NCBI GenBank assembly: GCA_035325705.1
Contig: DAOKZI010000004.1
Location: forward strand, 62,001-126,000
Reading direction: 5' to 3'
Length of the DNA: 64,000 bases
Source: Ga0077536 sp035325705
Lineage (GTDB): Bacteria; Pseudomonadota; Gammaproteobacteria; Ga0077536
Notes under the pieces: model-generated
Databases searched by the model: none
What the model saw: only the letters and a program-made list of their open reading frames with translations
What the model was told of the DNA's origin: nothing
Made by a program: the position numbers and the translations under genes
Shown here: positions 7,999-17,147 of the stretch, one piece after another
How the letters are laid out: each line of letters begins with the position of its first letter
Position numbering within the stretch: the first letter of the stretch is position 1

Positions 7999-9369
7999 TC
8001 AGCGGCCTTCCGTGAGGAAGTTCACGTCGAGGATCTTCTTCACTTCGTCCAGATCCGTAGCCGGAGCAGCGATGCCGCGGGTCGGCACCAGGGTGCCGCG
8101 GTTGTTCTGGATATCGATCACGTTGATCGACTGGAACAGGCTGAACCTAGTGCCCGGGGGCGTCGGCTTGGCCTTCCACTCGGTGACCTGCTCCTGCACC
8201 TGCGGGTCCTCCGACCACAGCTTGGAGAGCTGCCAGATCTTCCAGAGCTGACCGGCCTTGTCGAAGGCGTTGGCGTGATAGCACTCACCCGTGACGCGAT
8301 CGATGTGCAGGAACTTCAGCGAGTACGGGTGCGAAGTGCGCTTGGGGATCTGCTTCACGACGTCGACCGTGCGCAGTGCCCAGTCGTCCAGCATCGCCCA
8401 GCCGTTCGGCCCGTAGTAGACCGCATTCGCATTGCGCGAGCGGGCCACGGCCAGCGTCCGCGCCGTACCGACGTACTCCCACTCGTGCTCGAGCGGGCGG
8501 CCGTTGAAGCAGTAGAAATCCTCCAGCGTGTGGTCGGTGCCGAGCAGCGAGTCCGACTTCACTTCCACCGAGATGCGGCGCACGCGACGGAGGCTGGGAA
8601 TATAGGCCCAGGAGTCGTCGGACTTGCGCGGGTCGTCGTAGCGGAGAATCAGGAAGGCCGTGCCGGCGATGTCGAAGGGCGAGGTGAAGCCCGTGTACTC
8701 GCGGAACTCCGTGCCCTTCGCGAAACCTTCGCCGTTGTTGACCTTGTAGTTGGACTCCGGCAGGTCCGAACGGTGCGAGAACATCACGCGGCGGTAGGGG
8801 CCGGTCAGCACGCGCTCGAAGGAGCCGCCGCCCTGGTAGAACGGCTTGTATTTGCCGCCGCTTTCGCTCATCACTTCGTGACCGCTGTGCTCGCCGCCCT
8901 TGCGCACCCACACCCAGTGCACTTCGCCGACCGAGAGACCCGCCAGCTGCCAGCGGAAGTTCCAGTTCCACGCCATCTTCTGGCCGTCTTCCTTGCCGGG
9001 CTTGAAGGTGGCGGGATCGAAGGGACGGCCGGCGGTGTAATTCTCCAGCGCCCCGTCGGCCGCGATCGTCGCCGTGCCGGCGAACTGCTCCGTGGCCTTC
9101 TGGTAGGCCTCACCCGGCGTCAGGTCACCGGCGTCTTTGATCTTGACCTCCATGCCCTCGAAGATCTGGATGTCTTGATACTCGGCGGGCGTGAACGGAC
9201 GGATCAGATCGGCCTTGTCATAGGTGATGACGTCGCCGTCGACGAACTGCGGCTGTGCGCTCTGGTTGGCATTGAACCACGCCATGTAGTCGTCCGGCGT
9301 GAAGGCATTCACCGCCAGCGGCTGTGCCGCGAACGCGGCCAGCACGGCATACCGAATGGAATTTTTCAT
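7999..9369 (-). CDS. DUF1329 family exported protein, tandem copy A
   Basis: A 456-residue DUF1329 protein with a short signal peptide (MKNSIRYAVLAAF, then NAFTPDDYM). Conserved segments include ALENYTAGRPFDPATFKPG, WAYIPSLRRVRRISVEVKSD, SLLGTDHTLEDFYCFNGRP and SHPYSLKFLHIDR. My residue-by-residue comparison with copy B gives about 48 differences and no indels (near 89% identity). It is probably periplasmic or outer-membrane associated and works with the DUF1302 protein encoded upstream. The RBS GAGGAG lies about 9 bases before the ATG. Copies A and B are offset by exactly 1578 bp at both ends. Confidence 0.9.
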   Translation of the reverse strand: MKNSIRYAVLAAFAAQPLAVNAFTPDDYMAWFNANQSAQPQFVDGDVITYDKADLIRPFTPAEYQDIQIFEGMEVKIKDAGDLTPGEAYQKATEQFAGTATIAADGALENYTAGRPFDPATFKPGKEDGQKMAWNWNFRWQLAGLSVGEVHWVWVRKGGEHSGHEVMSESGGKYKPFYQGGGSFERVLTGPYRRVMFSHRSDLPESNYKVNNGEGFAKGTEFREYTGFTSPFDIAGTAFLILRYDDPRKSDDSWAYIPSLRRVRRISVEVKSDSLLGTDHTLEDFYCFNGRPLEHEWEYVGTARTLAVARSRNANAVYYGPNGWAMLDDWALRTVDVVKQIPKRTSHPYSLKFLHIDRVTGECYHANAFDKAGQLWKIWQLSKLWSEDPQVQEQVTEWKAKPTPPGTRFSLFQSINVIDIQNNRGTLVPTRGIAAPATDLDEVKKILDVNFLTEGR

Positions 9370-9494
9370 TGAGTTGAGCTCCTCGTTCTCTTATGGTCGT
9401 TGTGTTCCGCGCCGGCCGCCCGGGGTTCAAGCGCCTGGCGCGGAGTCGGACTCTAATCCACTTGCCCGCGCCCGGGCTACGGAATCTTGCGCCC

Positions 9495-9568
9495 AAAAAG
9501 AAGGGCCGCGATGCGGCCCTTGCAAGGAACTCGACGGGTCGGGAGCGCCCAGGGGGGCTCCCGACCCG
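9495..9568 (-). terminator. Rho-independent terminator after DUF1329 copy B
   Basis: On the minus strand, an 11-bp stem at 9537-9568 (GGGTCGGGAGC with its complement) is followed by a 9-bp GC-rich stem (9501-9509 with 9513-9521). This leads into CTTTTTGGG, a U-tract read from 9500 downward. It is a textbook intrinsic terminator separating copy B from copy A. Confidence 0.82.
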
Positions 9569-9576
9569 GGACGGCC

Positions 9577-10947
9577 TCAGCGGCCTTCCGTCAGATAGTT
9601 CACGTCGAGAAGTTTTTTGACGAGATCCAGATCGGTCGCCGGATTGGCATGGCCGCGGCAGGGCACGAGCGTCCCGCGGTTGTTCTGCAGGTCGATCACG
9701 TTGATCGACTGGAACATGCTGACCCGCGAGCCCGGAGGCGTCACCTCAGCCTTCCATTTCGTGACCTGCTCCTGAAGCTGCGGGTCTTCCGACCACGCCT
9801 TCGAGAGCTGCCACACCTTCCAGAGCTGACCGGCCTTGTCGAAGGCGTTCGCGTGGTAGCACTCGCCGCTCTGGCGATCGATGTGCAGGAACTTCAGCGA
9901 ATACGGATGGCTCGCGCGCTTGGGGATCTGCTTCATCACGTCGACCTGGCGCAGCGCCCAGTCGTCGAGCATCGCCCAGCCGTTCGGGCCGTAGTAGACC
10001 GCGTCCGAATTGCGCGAGCGCGCCACGGCCAACTGTCTCGCGGTGCCGACGTACTCCCACTCGTGCTCGAGCGGACGGCCGTTGAAGCAGTAGAAATCTT
10101 CCAGCGTGTGATCCGTGCCGAGCAGCGAGTCCGACTTCACTTCCACCGAGATGCGGCGCACGCGACGCAGGCTCGGGATGTAAGCCCAAGAGTCGTCGGT
10201 CTTGCGCGGGTTGTCGTAGCGGAGGATCAGGAAAGCCGTACCGGCGATGTCGAAGGGCGAGGAGAAGCCCGTGTATTCGCGGAACTCCGTGTCCTTCGCG
10301 AAGCCTTCGCCGTTGTTGACCTTGTAGTTTTTCTCCGGCAGGTCCGAACGGTGCGAGAACATCACGCGGCGATAGGGGCCGGCCAGCGCGCGCTCGAAGG
10401 AGCCGCCGCCCGTATAGTAGGGCTTATACTTGCCGCCGCCTTCGCTCATGATTTCGTGGCCGCTGTGCTCGCCGCCCGCGCGCACCCATACCCAGTGCAC
10501 CTCCCGGTTCGAAAGGCCGCCGAGCTGCCAGCGGAAGTTGAAGTTCCACGTCATCTTCTGGCCGTCTTCCTTGCCCGGCTTGAAGGTGGCCGGGTCGAAG
10601 GGGCGGCCCGCCGTATAGTTCTCGAGCGCGCCGTCGGCCGCGATCGTTGCCGTGCCGGCGAACTGCTCCGTGGCTTTCTGGTAGACCTCGGCCGGGCTCA
10701 GATCGCCGGCGTCTTTGATCTTGACTTCCATGCCCTCGAAGATCTGGATGTCCTGATACTCGGCGGGCGTGAACGGACGGATCAGATCGGCCTTGTCATA
10801 GGTGATGACGTCACCGTCGACGAACTGCGGCTGCGCGCTCTGATTGGCATTGAACCAGGCCATGTAGTCGTCCGGCGTGAAGGCAGTCGCCGCCAGCGGC
10901 TGCGCCGCGAACGCGGCCAGCAGAGCGTACCGAATCGGATTTTTCAT
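9577..10947 (-). CDS. DUF1329 family exported protein, tandem copy B
   Basis: A 456-residue DUF1329 protein (MKNPIRYALLAAF, mature part from about TAFTPDDYM). It carries the same conserved blocks as copy A. Substitutions are spread over the whole length and are often conservative (for example FYQGGG to YYTGGG, VPTRG to VPCRG), with more in the C-terminal 60 residues. RBS GAGGAG lies about 9 bases before the ATG. It is 95 bp after the DUF1302 gene, so DUF1302 and copy B are probably one transcript, ended by the strong terminator at 9495-9521 with possible read-through to copy A. The function of the family is not established. Confidence 0.9.
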   Translation of the reverse strand: MKNPIRYALLAAFAAQPLAATAFTPDDYMAWFNANQSAQPQFVDGDVITYDKADLIRPFTPAEYQDIQIFEGMEVKIKDAGDLSPAEVYQKATEQFAGTATIAADGALENYTAGRPFDPATFKPGKEDGQKMTWNFNFRWQLGGLSNREVHWVWVRAGGEHSGHEIMSEGGGKYKPYYTGGGSFERALAGPYRRVMFSHRSDLPEKNYKVNNGEGFAKDTEFREYTGFSSPFDIAGTAFLILRYDNPRKTDDSWAYIPSLRRVRRISVEVKSDSLLGTDHTLEDFYCFNGRPLEHEWEYVGTARQLAVARSRNSDAVYYGPNGWAMLDDWALRQVDVMKQIPKRASHPYSLKFLHIDRQSGECYHANAFDKAGQLWKVWQLSKAWSEDPQLQEQVTKWKAEVTPPGSRVSMFQSINVIDLQNNRGTLVPCRGHANPATDLDLVKKLLDVNYLTEGR

Positions 10948-11042
10948 TGAGTTGAACTCCTCGTTCTTTCTGTCGTTGCATTCCGCGCCGGCCGCCGTGG
11001 GCTCGGCCGGCGCGGAGTTTGACCCTCGTCTATCCGCCAGCT

Positions 11043-13340
11043 TTAGAATTGATACTTAAGCTGGAAGAACACCTCGTCGTTGTTGCGCAGCGCGCCGATG
11101 CCTTCCCGACCAACACCGAAGATGCTGTTGTTATACGGGTCGCGAAGTCCGTTCGCTCCCGGCGTAGCGAACGATGTGTAAGGACCGAGATCGTGCCGGT
11201 AGTTCTCGTCTCCCTCCCAAATCATATGGAGACCCCCTTTGATTGACCAGTGATTGTCGATGAACCACTCGACATTCTGACCGAATACATAGGAGTTCGA
11301 CGCCTCTTCCCACACCACGAAACCGACCGGCTTGACCTTGTCACGCATGTAGTTGCCGGCCCAGAAGAACGTGGTGATGAAGTTATGCTCGTCCTGGAAG
11401 TATCCCGTGTGCTTGTCGCCCTCGTGATCCATGTACCAGGTGTCGAAGATCTGCATCGACAAGAAGAACGTGCGGTCCTTGTTGAGCCACGGAATGAAGG
11501 TCGGGCGGTCCATGCCGATCGACCACCGCATGACCTCGCTGGTGTCGACCCAGTTCGGCTTACGTGTGTTGTTCACGAGCTCGTCGAAGGTCCACGATGA
11601 CTCTACACGGAACACGATGCCGGACCACGGTTCGAAGTAATCGAACGAGAGCCCCGGGGTATGCGACTGCTTATAGTTCGTGCTGACGCCGCCGCCGTTC
11701 ATGATGGCCGTGCGATAGAGGATGGTCGCATCCTTCTTCGCGATGGCTTCCCGTGCGGCATCCTGCACGTTCACCATTCTTCCGGTAAGTTGGTCACGTA
11801 TCGTTCCTACGCCGTGATCCGCAAGCGCCTGGATCGCCTGGTTCGGATTGGCCACCCGAGTCGGGATGCCAAAGGCTTCGGCAGGAATGCCAGCAACATT
11901 AGTGCAAGCCCCACCTCCGCGTCCCGGGAGCGCGAACACTGCACTTAAGCCGGCAATCGTACAATCCGCCGTTCCAAGCAATCCGGCTGTTCCAGGAGCC
12001 AGGTTTGCTTCAGGCACCAATACGCTGTCGAAACGGAAGATCGGCGTGTCGTTCCAGCCGTAGTAGTACGACGTGGCGACATGGAATTCGCCGAGGCGGA
12101 ACTCCCAGCGCAGACCCGCTTCGGTGTTCTCGATCTCCCATTCAGGACGATTATCGCCCTCGGACAGACCGGCCGGTATCCCGAAGCCCGAAGGCTTGCG
12201 CGGATCAGTGGGCCCGCGCGAGCCGCAGACGATGTCAGGGTTGAGCGCCACGCCCGCGGCGGCCGCATCCCTTACCGCCAAGTTGAGGCCTAGGCAGGGC
12301 TCAACTGAGAAAAACTCATTGAACGCTGCGAAAGTCGCGATGTCCTTTGAGAACGGATGCGCCCAGCCGGCCGTCGGATTACCCAAACCGACATGCTGGA
12401 ACTCATCGAAGTTCCACACGAGCTGCAGGGCGTTGTCCGTGGTCGGGCCGACGTTGCCGAACTTCCACTGCACCGAGGCGATCCACTGCGGGATGCGGAT
12501 GTCCTCGAAGGAGTCGAAGAAGAAGTGCTGACCGAAGTCGACCGGGTTCACCAGGTCCTGCAGGCGGAAGAAGTCGGTCTTGCCCCACACGATCTGCTGC
12601 TTGCCGATGCGGAACCACCAGTCGCCGGCGGTGGCATCGACGTACAGCTCACGGAACGGATACAGGCGGCCGCTGGAGCCGGTATTGTTCATCGCGACGT
12701 CGAGCGGATCGTCGTCGAGGTCATAGCAGCGACGGCAATTCAGTTCCATCTGATTCAACGGCGAGAACTGGCTCAGCATCGATCCGTTTGGCACCGAGAC
12801 GTCATACTTTGCGCCACTAGCGGTGCGGTTGAGGATGGTTTCGAAATTGTTGGCGAAACTAGGATTTTCGAGGCCATTGAGAATAAGTTTCCCAACACCG
12901 CCGGTGTTAAACGTACCGAATGGTCCACCAACGATCGCATCAAAGCCACCGAAACCGACCGGATTGCTATTGAAGTCCCACTTGCTGCCCATGTAAGACG
13001 GCGTGGTCCCGTTGCGGCCGCGACCACCGCCGATGTCGTCGCCGTAGTAGTAGGCTGCATCGAACTCGGGGCGGATTACCGTCACGAAACTTAAAGTGTC
13101 AAAGATACCGATATCTTGGTAGTTCACTTCGGCGTTCAATTCGAAGCGCTGTATCCACTGGTTCAGGTAGGCGTCGCCGTTGCCTACGTTCGCTCGCGCT
13201 TCGGAGCTGAGGTAGCCTTCGAGTTTCACCTCGCCCCCGAGTGCGTCGATCATGATGCGTGCCTCTGCAGCAGGTGCTATCCACACCGCGGCAGCAAGCA
13301 CGGACGCACCCAATGACAAAGCGCGCAAAGTGCTTTTCAT
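11043..13340 (-). CDS. DUF1302 family outer-membrane protein
   Basis: A 765-residue protein with a signal peptide (MKSTLRALSLGASVLAAA, then PAAEARIMID). It is rich in alternating aromatic strands and ends NNDEVFFQLKYQF, with the terminal Phe typical of proteins inserted by the BAM complex. Recognisable DUF1302 blocks are WWFRIGKQQIVWGKTDFFR and LQDLVNPVDFGQHFFFDSFE. A beta-barrel for hydrophobic compound passage is the usual inference. The ATG at 13340 follows GGGAG with an 8-base spacer; an ATG at 13355 and a longer frame to 13571 are less likely. It is longer than I expect for the family, with extra loops between about residues 100 and 200 and 360 and 520, a CRRC pair, and stretches of clearly lower GC than its neighbours. 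Confidence 0.88.
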   Translation of the reverse strand: MKSTLRALSLGASVLAAAVWIAPAAEARIMIDALGGEVKLEGYLSSEARANVGNGDAYLNQWIQRFELNAEVNYQDIGIFDTLSFVTVIRPEFDAAYYYGDDIGGGRGRNGTTPSYMGSKWDFNSNPVGFGGFDAIVGGPFGTFNTGGVGKLILNGLENPSFANNFETILNRTASGAKYDVSVPNGSMLSQFSPLNQMELNCRRCYDLDDDPLDVAMNNTGSSGRLYPFRELYVDATAGDWWFRIGKQQIVWGKTDFFRLQDLVNPVDFGQHFFFDSFEDIRIPQWIASVQWKFGNVGPTTDNALQLVWNFDEFQHVGLGNPTAGWAHPFSKDIATFAAFNEFFSVEPCLGLNLAVRDAAAAGVALNPDIVCGSRGPTDPRKPSGFGIPAGLSEGDNRPEWEIENTEAGLRWEFRLGEFHVATSYYYGWNDTPIFRFDSVLVPEANLAPGTAGLLGTADCTIAGLSAVFALPGRGGGACTNVAGIPAEAFGIPTRVANPNQAIQALADHGVGTIRDQLTGRMVNVQDAAREAIAKKDATILYRTAIMNGGGVSTNYKQSHTPGLSFDYFEPWSGIVFRVESSWTFDELVNNTRKPNWVDTSEVMRWSIGMDRPTFIPWLNKDRTFFLSMQIFDTWYMDHEGDKHTGYFQDEHNFITTFFWAGNYMRDKVKPVGFVVWEEASNSYVFGQNVEWFIDNHWSIKGGLHMIWEGDENYRHDLGPYTSFATPGANGLRDPYNNSIFGVGREGIGALRNNDEVFFQLKYQF

Positions 13341-13774
13341 CGCGTTATCTCCCATGTTTCCCCCTAGAAGTACACATGCGCCCTGCGGCACACGTGCGAG
13401 TTCACAGCCATCGGGCCCGCCGTCTTCCCCTGTCCGCCGGCCATACGGCACGGTATTCAAGACGAGCTGCCCCGATTTGCTCGCGAGTGTGTCACAGCTG
13501 TTGTAAAGGGTAAACAGGAATTTGCGTTTTTTCGCCATTTGGGCGATGGATGTGGCCGACATGCAACACAACTGCGGCGCATGAAGGATTTGCTGCGTTG
13601 CGCCATCTCCACAGCACCGCGCGTGCCGCCGGTACGAGATCGGGCCTGCGCCGCGCTTCGGAGCGAGCGCCGCGGCGATTCCCGCCCGCGCACGGGCCGG
13701 CTTAATGTATACACTCGGCGCCGTGTTTTTTTGATGGACTCCGACGGCGCGCAGCGCGGGCGGGGTGAACGGAC
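13341..13774. other. Divergent promoter region between DUF1302 and monooxygenase
   Basis: This 434-bp region lies between two divergent starts and holds no convincing gene. It has AT-richer patches (around 13499-13540), and a near-palindromic AATGTATACACT at 13704-13715 that could be a -10 element or an operator for the plus-strand gene. None of the interspersed repeat modules occur here. Confidence 0.5.
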
Positions 13775-15247
13775 GTGATCGAAATAGGCGTATTCCATAA
13801 CGGCGCGAGCGACCTGCCGCCCGTGCGCACCCGCGACGGCACCGTGTGCAACGACGGCAGCCTCGCCGAGGTCCACGCCGCGGCCCAGCGCACGATCGTC
13901 AACCAGGTCCGCCAGGGCATCCTTGCCGACCGGCTGGGCTTCGACTACTGGTTCCAGACCGAGCACCACTTCCAGCCCGAAGGGGCGGAAATGAGCCCGA
14001 ACCCGCTGGCGAGCGAGATGGCGATCGCCGCCAACACGCGGCGCATCCGGCTCGGCCAGGCCGCGAACATCATCACCTGGCACCATCCGGTGCGGCTGGC
14101 CGAGATGGCCGCGATGCTCGACGTCGTCAGCGGCGGGCGCGTCGAGGTCGGTGTCGGCCGCGGCTACCAGCCGCGCGAGAGCGAGGTGTTCGGCAGGCCC
14201 TACGGCTCGACGATCCAGGATCAGGAGCGCAACCGCGTCGCCTTCCACGAAGCGCTCGACATCCTGATCAAGTGCTGGACGGAACCGTCGTTCAGCCACC
14301 GCGACGAGTTCTTCTCGATTCCCCCGCGCTACACCAAGTGGAATCACAAGCAGACCATCGCCTACTACGGGCTCGACAAGGTCGAACGCAACGTCGAGGA
14401 CGTGTTGTCCCTCGGCCCACCGGACATGTACTCCGCCGGCAGCCCGGTGCTCGCGACGACGACGACGCTGCGTGAAATCAGCGTCTTTCCGCAGCCGCTG
14501 CAGAAGCCCTATCCGCAGCTGTGGGAGCCCTTGACGAGCCCGCGCTCGATCCGCTTCTGCGCCGAGCGCGGCGTCAACGGCTATTTCATCGTCGAGCCCA
14601 ATTCGCGACTGAAGCAGAACGTCGAGATGTACTACGAGGACGCCGAGCGCGCGGGCTGGCCCGATCGCCTGCAGCGCGGGGCATTCAAGTACGGCTGGGA
14701 CTGCGACAAGCGCCGCGGCATCGTCACCTGCCGCTACATCCACCTGCTGCTGCCGGGCATGGATCGCGACAAGGAGCTCGAGCGCCTGAAGTTCGCGCTC
14801 GAAGTGCAGTGGGACTACTACGGGCCCTTCGGCTTCGCGGCGCTGGTGTCAGAGGCGGGCGAGGATTCGATGGACCTGCGCACGAAGATCCGTCCGGAAT
14901 CTCTGCTCGCCAAGGACATCGCGCTGTTCGGCACACCCGCGGAAGTGGTCGAGAAAATCATGCGCACCAAGGAGTACGTCGGCTACGACGACTTCATGTT
15001 CCATGCCTGGTTCGAGCTGGCCGGCTTCCAGGGTGCGGAGATCGAGGACCAGATGTACTATTTTGCCGAGGAGTGCATGCCGCTGCTCGATCGCGCCTGC
15101 GGCGGCCGACCGCCTCCGCGCACGGATTTCCCGATTCCGAGTTTCGACGACGTGCGCGCCGCCGCGCCGCGCCGGGCCCGTGATGCGTTTCCATCCACCC
15201 CAACCCCACACGACAAGAACCGACATGACACCCGAAGAATTCCGTAA
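13775..15247 (+). CDS. Luciferase-like (LLM class) flavin-dependent monooxygenase
   Basis: A 490-residue protein of the bacterial luciferase-like family, which uses reduced FMN and O2 to oxygenate an organic substrate. Seen: MIEIGVFHNG start, FDYWFQTEHHFQPEG, LASEMAIAANTRRIRLGQA, HHPVRLAEMAAMLDVVSGGR followed by VEVGVGRGYQPRESEVFGRP, the usual LLM barrel strands. A GTG at 13775 is used. A basic Pro-rich tail follows residue 455. The flavin reductase gene starts inside its last 23 bases, so the two are translationally coupled and very likely form a two-component oxygenase. The substrate is unknown; the DUF1302/DUF1329 neighbours suggest a hydrophobic one. Confidence 0.87.
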   Translation: MIEIGVFHNGASDLPPVRTRDGTVCNDGSLAEVHAAAQRTIVNQVRQGILADRLGFDYWFQTEHHFQPEGAEMSPNPLASEMAIAANTRRIRLGQAANIITWHHPVRLAEMAAMLDVVSGGRVEVGVGRGYQPRESEVFGRPYGSTIQDQERNRVAFHEALDILIKCWTEPSFSHRDEFFSIPPRYTKWNHKQTIAYYGLDKVERNVEDVLSLGPPDMYSAGSPVLATTTTLREISVFPQPLQKPYPQLWEPLTSPRSIRFCAERGVNGYFIVEPNSRLKQNVEMYYEDAERAGWPDRLQRGAFKYGWDCDKRRGIVTCRYIHLLLPGMDRDKELERLKFALEVQWDYYGPFGFAALVSEAGEDSMDLRTKIRPESLLAKDIALFGTPAEVVEKIMRTKEYVGYDDFMFHAWFELAGFQGAEIEDQMYYFAEECMPLLDRACGGRPPPRTDFPIPSFDDVRAAAPRRARDAFPSTPTPHDKNRHDTRRIP

Positions 15248-15707
15248 AGCCTGTGGCTTCTGGGCCAGCGGCGTCTCGATCATCACGACCCGCGACACCG
15301 ACGGCAGGCCCTACGGCCTGACGATGAACGCAGTGACCTCGCTGTCGCTGGACCCGCCGATGTTCGTCATCTGCGTCGACAACAAGTCCGACACGCTGGA
15401 GCCGCTGAAGCGCAGCGGCGTGTTCTGCATCAACGTGCTGCAGCAGGATCAGCAGCCGCTGTCGAATGCCTTCGCGAAGAAGAATCCGGACAAGTTCGCC
15501 GGCGTCGCCTTCGAGTGGGGCGAGTCGGGCGCCCCGCTGCTGACGGGCCGCCTGATGGGCATCGAATGCCGGGTCAGCGCCGTGCATCCGGGCGGCGACC
15601 ATCACATCGTCGTCGGCACCGTGACGCAGATTACCCGCCCCGCCGGCGACGATGCGCCACCGATGCTGTACTACCGGGGACGCTACGCCGACCTGGCTGC
15701 GTCATAG
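15225..15707 (+). CDS. Flavin reductase family protein (reductase partner of the monooxygenase)
   Basis: A 160-residue flavin:NAD(P)H reductase-like protein. It starts MTPEEFRKACGFWASGVSII and has the family segments GLTMNAVTSLSLDPPMFVIC, FCINVLQQDQQPLSNAFA, ADDH-like GDHHIVVGTVTQI and LLYYRGRY-like PPMLYYRGRYADL. It supplies reduced FMN to an oxygenase. It overlaps the upstream luciferase-like gene by 23 bp in another frame, which strongly supports a functional pair. The longer open frame from 15003 lies inside that gene and is rejected. Confidence 0.9.
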   Translation: MTPEEFRKACGFWASGVSIITTRDTDGRPYGLTMNAVTSLSLDPPMFVICVDNKSDTLEPLKRSGVFCINVLQQDQQPLSNAFAKKNPDKFAGVAFEWGESGAPLLTGRLMGIECRVSAVHPGGDHHIVVGTVTQITRPAGDDAPPMLYYRGRYADLAAS

Positions 15708-15853
15708 CTCGACCTCCTGCGATCGAAGGGTGGAACGGCCGGTCACTGTCCTTGTATGCATTCCGGGCTTGTTGCTATCGTACGCCGGACCTCAGGGGGA
15801 GCGCCGGGCACCCCGCTCGCGCGACATTTCAATCAAAACCTTAGAAGGCTCGC

Positions 15854-17101
15854 ATGATGTTTAACCGCGCTGTCCGCCGGCCGCTCGCGGCCATCGGAAA
15901 CACTTTGATTCTCGCCGCCATCGCCACCCCGGCCCTGGCAGCCCGCGAAGAGGTGGTCGACCGCCGCACGCCCCTCGTCATCGACTTCATGGATGGAGAC
16001 TATCTCGCCAGCCTCGACGGCATTCTCGTCGCCGGCCCGCACGGCCTGATCGGCACGCTGAAGTTCGGCGAAGAGGGCGTCGAGCTGAAGCAACTCGAGG
16101 GCGGCGGCCTCACCGATTTCACCGCACTCGAGAAGGTCGACGACAAGACGGTGCTGCTCGGCTCCTCGACCGGTCATCTCTACAGCTTCATCGACGGCAA
16201 GCTGACCGATCTAGGCAAGATCACGGAGTACGACGAGCCCGTGCTCGACATCGCCGTCTCCGGCACCAAGGGCTGGGCGGTCGGCGCGCGCGGCATGCTC
16301 GCGCGCAGCGACGATCTCCAGAAATGGGAGACCGTCACGATCAGCGAAGTCACGCAGCCGCCGATCGCGCTGCCGGCGAATACCGCGAGCGAGTGGTACT
16401 TCGGCGTCAGCAACCTCGTCATGGACAGCGTCCAGTTCACGGCGACCAAGGGCGGCCAGCCGCCGGTCGTCGATACCGACTACACGATCTATCCGGACGA
16501 AGGCTTCATGCAGGTGATGTCCGATCTCGACACCGATCCGGCGCCGACGATCACCTTCAAGTTCGCCCCCGGCCCGGCTTTCCGCGCTGGCGATGTGTCG
16601 TGGAACGTCGTCATGTTCGAAGGCGACAACGTCACGATCGCCGGCGAATTCGGCATGGTGCTCCAGAGCACCGACAACGGTGGGAACTGGGTGCGTCGCG
16701 ATGCCGTCATCACGCCCAAGGAGCCGGAACCGCCGTACTGGATCGCGGGCGCCCGGGAAGGCAATACGATGCTGCTCGCCGGCGCGGCGGGCGCGATCCG
16801 GCGCAGCACCGACGGCGGCATGACGTGGGAAACGCTGCCGGCCCCGAGCGCCGAGGCCATCTTCGGCGTCTCGGTGCTGGACGGCGGCAAGCCGGCGATC
16901 GCCGGCGCCGTGGGCATGATGGGCACGCTCGAGGACGGCAAGTGGAAGCTGGCCGACCGCTCGGCGCTGCAACTGCTGTCGTGGCTGCGTACGCCGGTCG
17001 AGATGCCGGACGGTTCGCTCGTCATACTCGGCGGCCGTTCGACCGTCATTCGCATGAAGGACGGCGAGCTCAGCCGCGTGCCGGTCAAGAGAATGAACTG
17101 A
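15854..17101 (+). CDS. YCF48/BNR-like exported beta-propeller protein
   Basis: A 415-residue protein with a signal peptide (cleavage likely after ATPALAA). The mature part has repeated Asp-box-like turns of a beta-propeller: STDNGGNWV and STDGGMTWET, plus GTKGWAVGARGMLARS and NTMLLAGAAGAIRRS, as in YCF48/photosynthesis-system-II assembly-factor-like proteins. In other proteobacteria YCF48-like genes are common next to DUF1302, DUF1329 and MMPL transporters; here the MMPL gene is not in the window. RBS AGAAGG precedes the ATG. Likely periplasmic or outer-membrane associated; molecular role unknown. Confidence 0.82.
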   Translation: MMFNRAVRRPLAAIGNTLILAAIATPALAAREEVVDRRTPLVIDFMDGDYLASLDGILVAGPHGLIGTLKFGEEGVELKQLEGGGLTDFTALEKVDDKTVLLGSSTGHLYSFIDGKLTDLGKITEYDEPVLDIAVSGTKGWAVGARGMLARSDDLQKWETVTISEVTQPPIALPANTASEWYFGVSNLVMDSVQFTATKGGQPPVVDTDYTIYPDEGFMQVMSDLDTDPAPTITFKFAPGPAFRAGDVSWNVVMFEGDNVTIAGEFGMVLQSTDNGGNWVRRDAVITPKEPEPPYWIAGAREGNTMLLAGAAGAIRRSTDGGMTWETLPAPSAEAIFGVSVLDGGKPAIAGAVGMMGTLEDGKWKLADRSALQLLSWLRTPVEMPDGSLVILGGRSTVIRMKDGELSRVPVKRMN

Positions 17102-17124
17102 TCGTTTGCGCCGGAGCGCATGGG

Positions 17125-17147
17125 GCGGCGCCTGCGGGCGCCGCTTT
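17125..17147 (+). terminator. Intrinsic terminator after the YCF48-like gene
   Basis: An 8-bp perfect GC stem (17125-17132 with 17137-17144), a TGCG loop, then TTTCGTT. It lies 24 bp after the stop codon. Confidence 0.7.
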
